From: an uncultured Clostridia bacterium
GTDB lineage: Bacteria; Bacillota; Clostridia; Oscillospirales; Acutalibacteraceae
Assembly: GCA_937897215.1 (NCBI GenBank)
Contig: CALCBQ010000164.1
Coordinates: forward strand, 1-7,312
Reading direction: 5' to 3'
Length of the DNA: 7,312 bases
The notes under the pieces are model-generated. The model did no database searches. It was not told the DNA's origin and saw only the letters and a list, made by a program, of their open reading frames with translations. Of the stretch, positions 4,434-7,312 are shown piece by piece. A program made the translations under genes and the position numbers. The number at the start of each line of letters is the position of its first letter. The first letter of the stretch is position 1.

Positions 4434-5834
4434 ATGCTTAAAGAAAAACTTAGTAAAAAGAATTGGTTTATAATCACCCTGTTCTGCTTTATGGGTGGTA
4501 TTGCTTGGAATACTGAAAACATGTATTTCAACACATTTATTACCAATGAGATATATGCTGACGTATCACAATCAGCTATTTTAGGCTCAATGGAAGCAAC
4601 AACTGCAGTAGCACGTATGGTTGCTCTCTCAGCGATTGCAGCAGTGCTTACAACATTTGTAATGGGTGCGTTAAGTGATAAACTTAAAAACCGTAAAATG
4701 TTTATTTCTGTAGGTTATATCCTTTGGGGTATTGTTACTGCTATGTTTGGTTTCATTACAAAAGAAAATGTGGCAAACCTTTTTAATCTTACTGATGAGG
4801 CAAAAATTCTCGGCACAACAGTATGGTTTGTTATTCTTATGGATATTGTAATGACCTTTATGGGCTCAACAAGTAATGACGCGGCATTCCAAGCATGGGT
4901 AACAGATGTTACCGTTCCTCGCCAAAGACCTATTGTTGAGACAGTTTTATCTGTTGTGGGTACAATTTCTTCATTTGCAGTTACAGGCGTAGGCAGTTTT
5001 GCTCAGGCTGGGACTATTACATACAAAGCATTTTTCATAGGGCTTGGACTTATTGTTACTTTATGTGGTGTTGTGGGATTATTCCTTATTAAAGACCCAC
5101 CTCGCACACTGCAAATTAAAACTTCTTCTAACTATTGGGCTGACCTTGTATATGGCTTCAGACCATCTGTTATAAAAGAAAATGCTAGACTTTATCTTGC
5201 ACTCTTGTCATTCTGTTTTGCAATTATTGCATTCCAGGTTTTCTATCCTTATCTTCTTACTTATGTTCAGTATGTTGTTATTCCCGACAATGGTGGTGTA
5301 GAAAACCTTTTAAGAGCACCTGTAATAATAACTGCAGTTATTGTAGCAATTATCACTCTTACTTGTATTGTAACACTTCTGAAGCTTTCTACAAAGAAAA
5401 GAGGCTTATGTCTTGCAACTGGCGTTATTGTTCTTACCGTTGGCTTTTTACTTCTTTCAACAAGCACAAGCATTTATGTTATTCTCATTAGTATTGTGCC
5501 AGTTGTGCTTGGCAACGCTCTTGTCAACATACTTTTCAGTGCTACGGTTAAGGATTTTATACCTGATGGCAAAACCGGTATGTTCCAAGGTATAAGAATG
5601 ATATTTGCCGTTATGCTTCCAATGGTTATAGGTCCTGTTATTGGTGACAAGGCGTGTCAAAGTGCTGCACAAACCATTATAAACGAAGTAGGGGCAGAGG
5701 TAATTGTACCTGCAAAGAATATGTTCTTGTGGGCAGGTATTGTATGTATTTTTGCTATAATTCCATTATATTTCCTTATTAAAAAAGGATTTGATATAAC
5801 AGAAAGCCAAAAAGAGGTTGCGAAAGATGAATAA
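4434..5834 (+). CDS. MFS transporter, GPH sugar-cation symporter-like
   Basis: This 466-residue protein has about 12 hydrophobic segments, the usual size for a major facilitator permease. The loop between helices 2 and 3 carries motif A in the form GALSDKLKNRK (78-88). DFIPDGKTGMFQGIR (374-388) followed by a helix with LPMVIGPVIG (395-404) fits the glycoside-pentoside-hexuronide (GPH/MFS_2) type better than drug pumps. It should therefore import a glycoside with a cation, but the substrate is not readable. AAGGGAA lies upstream of the ATG. It sits between the phosphoesterase and the glycosidase and overlaps the latter by 8 bp, which implies translational coupling. It is probably the entry step for the glycosidase substrate. 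Confidence 0.88.
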   Translation: MLKEKLSKKNWFIITLFCFMGGIAWNTENMYFNTFITNEIYADVSQSAILGSMEATTAVARMVALSAIAAVLTTFVMGALSDKLKNRKMFISVGYILWGIVTAMFGFITKENVANLFNLTDEAKILGTTVWFVILMDIVMTFMGSTSNDAAFQAWVTDVTVPRQRPIVETVLSVVGTISSFAVTGVGSFAQAGTITYKAFFIGLGLIVTLCGVVGLFLIKDPPRTLQIKTSSNYWADLVYGFRPSVIKENARLYLALLSFCFAIIAFQVFYPYLLTYVQYVVIPDNGGVENLLRAPVIITAVIVAIITLTCIVTLLKLSTKKRGLCLATGVIVLTVGFLLLSTSTSIYVILISIVPVVLGNALVNILFSATVKDFIPDGKTGMFQGIRMIFAVMLPMVIGPVIGDKACQSAAQTIINEVGAEVIVPAKNMFLWAGIVCIFAIIPLYFLIKKGFDITESQKEVAKDE

Positions 5835-7312
5835 ATGGAATTTTTATACATCAAAAGAAATAAAGCCTGAAGGTTGGCTTCGCCGTCAGCTTGAAATTCA
5901 AGCAGAGGGTTTAAGTGGTAATCTTCACAAAATCTGGCCTGATATTCGTGATAGTGCGTGGATTGGTGGCGACCGTGAGGGTTGGGAAAGAGTACCTTAT
6001 TGGCTTGATGGATTTATTCCCCTTGCATATCTGCTCGAAAATGAAGAAATGATTGCAACAGTAAAAAAATACATAGATGCTATTGTTTCAGCACAAGAAG
6101 ATGATGGTTGGATTTGTCCTTGCAAAGACGGGAAACGAGAAAAATACGACACTTGGGCAATACAGCTTATTTGTAAAGTGCTTAAAGTATATTACGATTG
6201 CTCAGGGGATGAGAGAATTCCCGAAGTGATTTATAAAGTACTTAAAAACTATTATGAAATGCTTAAAAGTGGCGAAATCAAGCTGTTTCAATGGGCAAAA
6301 TACAGATGGTTTGAGTCTTTCATTTCACTTAATTTCTTATATGAAAAGTATCAGGAAGATTGGATTAAAGATTTAGCAAAAATTATTAAAGAGCAAGGCT
6401 TTGACTATAATACAGCAACAGAAAAATGGAAAAAGCCAAGTCATATGTGGGTGTTGAATACTCACATAGTAAATATGACTATGATGCTTAAAAGCGAGGC
6501 TGTTTCTCACGATTTGTTAGGCGAAGAATACACAGACAATGCTGAAAAACTTCGCAAAATTCTTGATAAATACAACGGTACTGCCTTTGAGGGCTTTACA
6601 GGGGACGAAGTGCTTTCAGGACTTGATCCAACAAAAGGTACTGAATGTTGTGCAGTTGTTGAGCAAATGTATTCTTACGAAGAAATTTTTGCTCATACCG
6701 GCGACAACAAGTGGGCAGAGCGTCTTGAAGTGATTGCATTTAACGCTTTACCTGCTACTCTCAGCGAAGATATGTGGACTCACCAATATGTTCAACAGGT
6801 TAATCAGATTGCTTGTCAAAAAACAATGATTATGGCTCCGTGGAGTACAAACGGACCTTATGCGCATACTTTCGGACTTGAACCAAACTTTGGTTGCTGT
6901 ACTGCAAACTTTAATCAGGGCTGGCCTAAATTTGCTCTTTCACCATTTATGCATAACGGTAATACAATAATCAATTCTGTTATGTTACCATCTGTTCTCA
7001 ATGATAATGGTGTTACAATCAAGCTCGAAACTAACTACCCATTTGAAAACAAAATGCATTATTATATTGATGCGGATAAAGATTTTGATTTTGTAATTCG
7101 TATTCCAACCTTTGCAAAAAATCTTAAAGTAAATGGCGAAAAAGCAGAAGTAAAAGACCTTGAATTCTCAATAAAAACAGGCAAAACAGAAATTCGGTTA
7201 GAATTTGAAACAATTCCATATCTTAAAGAAAGACCAAATAACCTTTATGCTTTGCAAATGGGTTCTTTGCTTTTCGCTGTTCCAATTAAATATGAAAAAG
7301 AGATGAGAGAAT
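5827..7312 (+). CDS. GH127-like (DUF1680) glycoside hydrolase, 3' end missing
   Basis: The frame is open for 495 codons to the window edge. The family is usually about 600-700 residues, so the C-terminal beta domain is cut. The N-terminal part has RVPYWLDGFIPLAYLL (55-70), typical of this alpha/alpha-barrel family. Compared from memory with the beta-L-arabinofuranosidase HypBA1, E255 in FEGFTGD matches the acid/base Glu. E273 and C275 (TECCA) and C357/C358 (FGCCTAN) match the zinc ligands, and C357 matches the cysteine nucleophile. There is no signal peptide, so it acts in the cytoplasm on imported sugar. The start ATG overlaps the transporter stop (ATGAATAA), and AGAGG lies nine bases upstream. 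Arabinofuranosidase activity is likely but not certain, because related families (for example GH146) share this core. Confidence 0.9.
   Translation, partial: MNKWNFYTSKEIKPEGWLRRQLEIQAEGLSGNLHKIWPDIRDSAWIGGDREGWERVPYWLDGFIPLAYLLENEEMIATVKKYIDAIVSAQEDDGWICPCKDGKREKYDTWAIQLICKVLKVYYDCSGDERIPEVIYKVLKNYYEMLKSGEIKLFQWAKYRWFESFISLNFLYEKYQEDWIKDLAKIIKEQGFDYNTATEKWKKPSHMWVLNTHIVNMTMMLKSEAVSHDLLGEEYTDNAEKLRKILDKYNGTAFEGFTGDEVLSGLDPTKGTECCAVVEQMYSYEEIFAHTGDNKWAERLEVIAFNALPATLSEDMWTHQYVQQVNQIACQKTMIMAPWSTNGPYAHTFGLEPNFGCCTANFNQGWPKFALSPFMHNGNTIINSVMLPSVLNDNGVTIKLETNYPFENKMHYYIDADKDFDFVIRIPTFAKNLKVNGEKAEVKDLEFSIKTGKTEIRLEFETIPYLKERPNNLYALQMGSLLFAVPIKYEKEMRE

Noticed and set aside
1..7312. CRISPR array, transposase or integrase gene
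   Set aside because: There is no regular repeat-spacer pattern, and none of the readable proteins is a recombinase or transposase.

Overview
The window reads as chromosomal DNA from a low-GC Firmicute of class Clostridia, probably an uncultured gut Oscillospirales/Ruminococcaceae-type bacterium. This is inferred from the 3' end of a 23S rRNA followed by 5S rRNA and tRNA-Asn, strong purine-rich Shine-Dalgarno sites, AT-rich codon use, U-tailed hairpin terminators and a GH127-type carbohydrate gene. No taxonomic search was possible. All recognised genes lie on the + strand.

Region 1 (1-433) is the end of an rRNA operon: the 23S tail, 5S rRNA, a 13-bp spacer hairpin, tRNA-Asn(GUU), and a near-perfect 16-bp UUCG-loop terminator that begins on the last base of the tRNA.

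Region 2 (397-2926) is an accessory island directly behind the tRNA. It is built on a 274-bp direct repeat (397-670 and 1236-1509, about 94% identical by hand alignment, offset exactly 839 bp). Each copy carries a terminator, a nested palindromic element, a promoter, a ribosome-binding site and the first five bases of the following gene. Copy 1 drives an unrecognised two-helix membrane protein. Copy 2 drives a GNAT acetyltransferase and an APH/fructosamine-kinase-like kinase in a tight pair. Inside each copy are two blocks that together read like a tRNA-Asn anticodon arm split by 108 bp of palindromic sequence. This repeated, tRNA-linked 'control module plus cargo gene' layout is the most unusual thing in the window.

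Region 3 (2927-3155) is intergenic. It holds a terminator hairpin of a type that looks dispersed, a short T-rich tandem repeat and a weak promoter candidate.

Region 4 (3156-7312) is a three-gene operon: a membrane-anchored calcineurin-like metallophosphoesterase, a 12-helix MFS/GPH-type transporter, and a cytoplasmic GH127-like (DUF1680) glycosidase that overlaps the transporter gene by 8 bp and runs off the window. A plausible reading is dephosphorylation at the cell surface, uptake of a glycoside, and hydrolysis inside the cell. The substrate cannot be read from the sequence.
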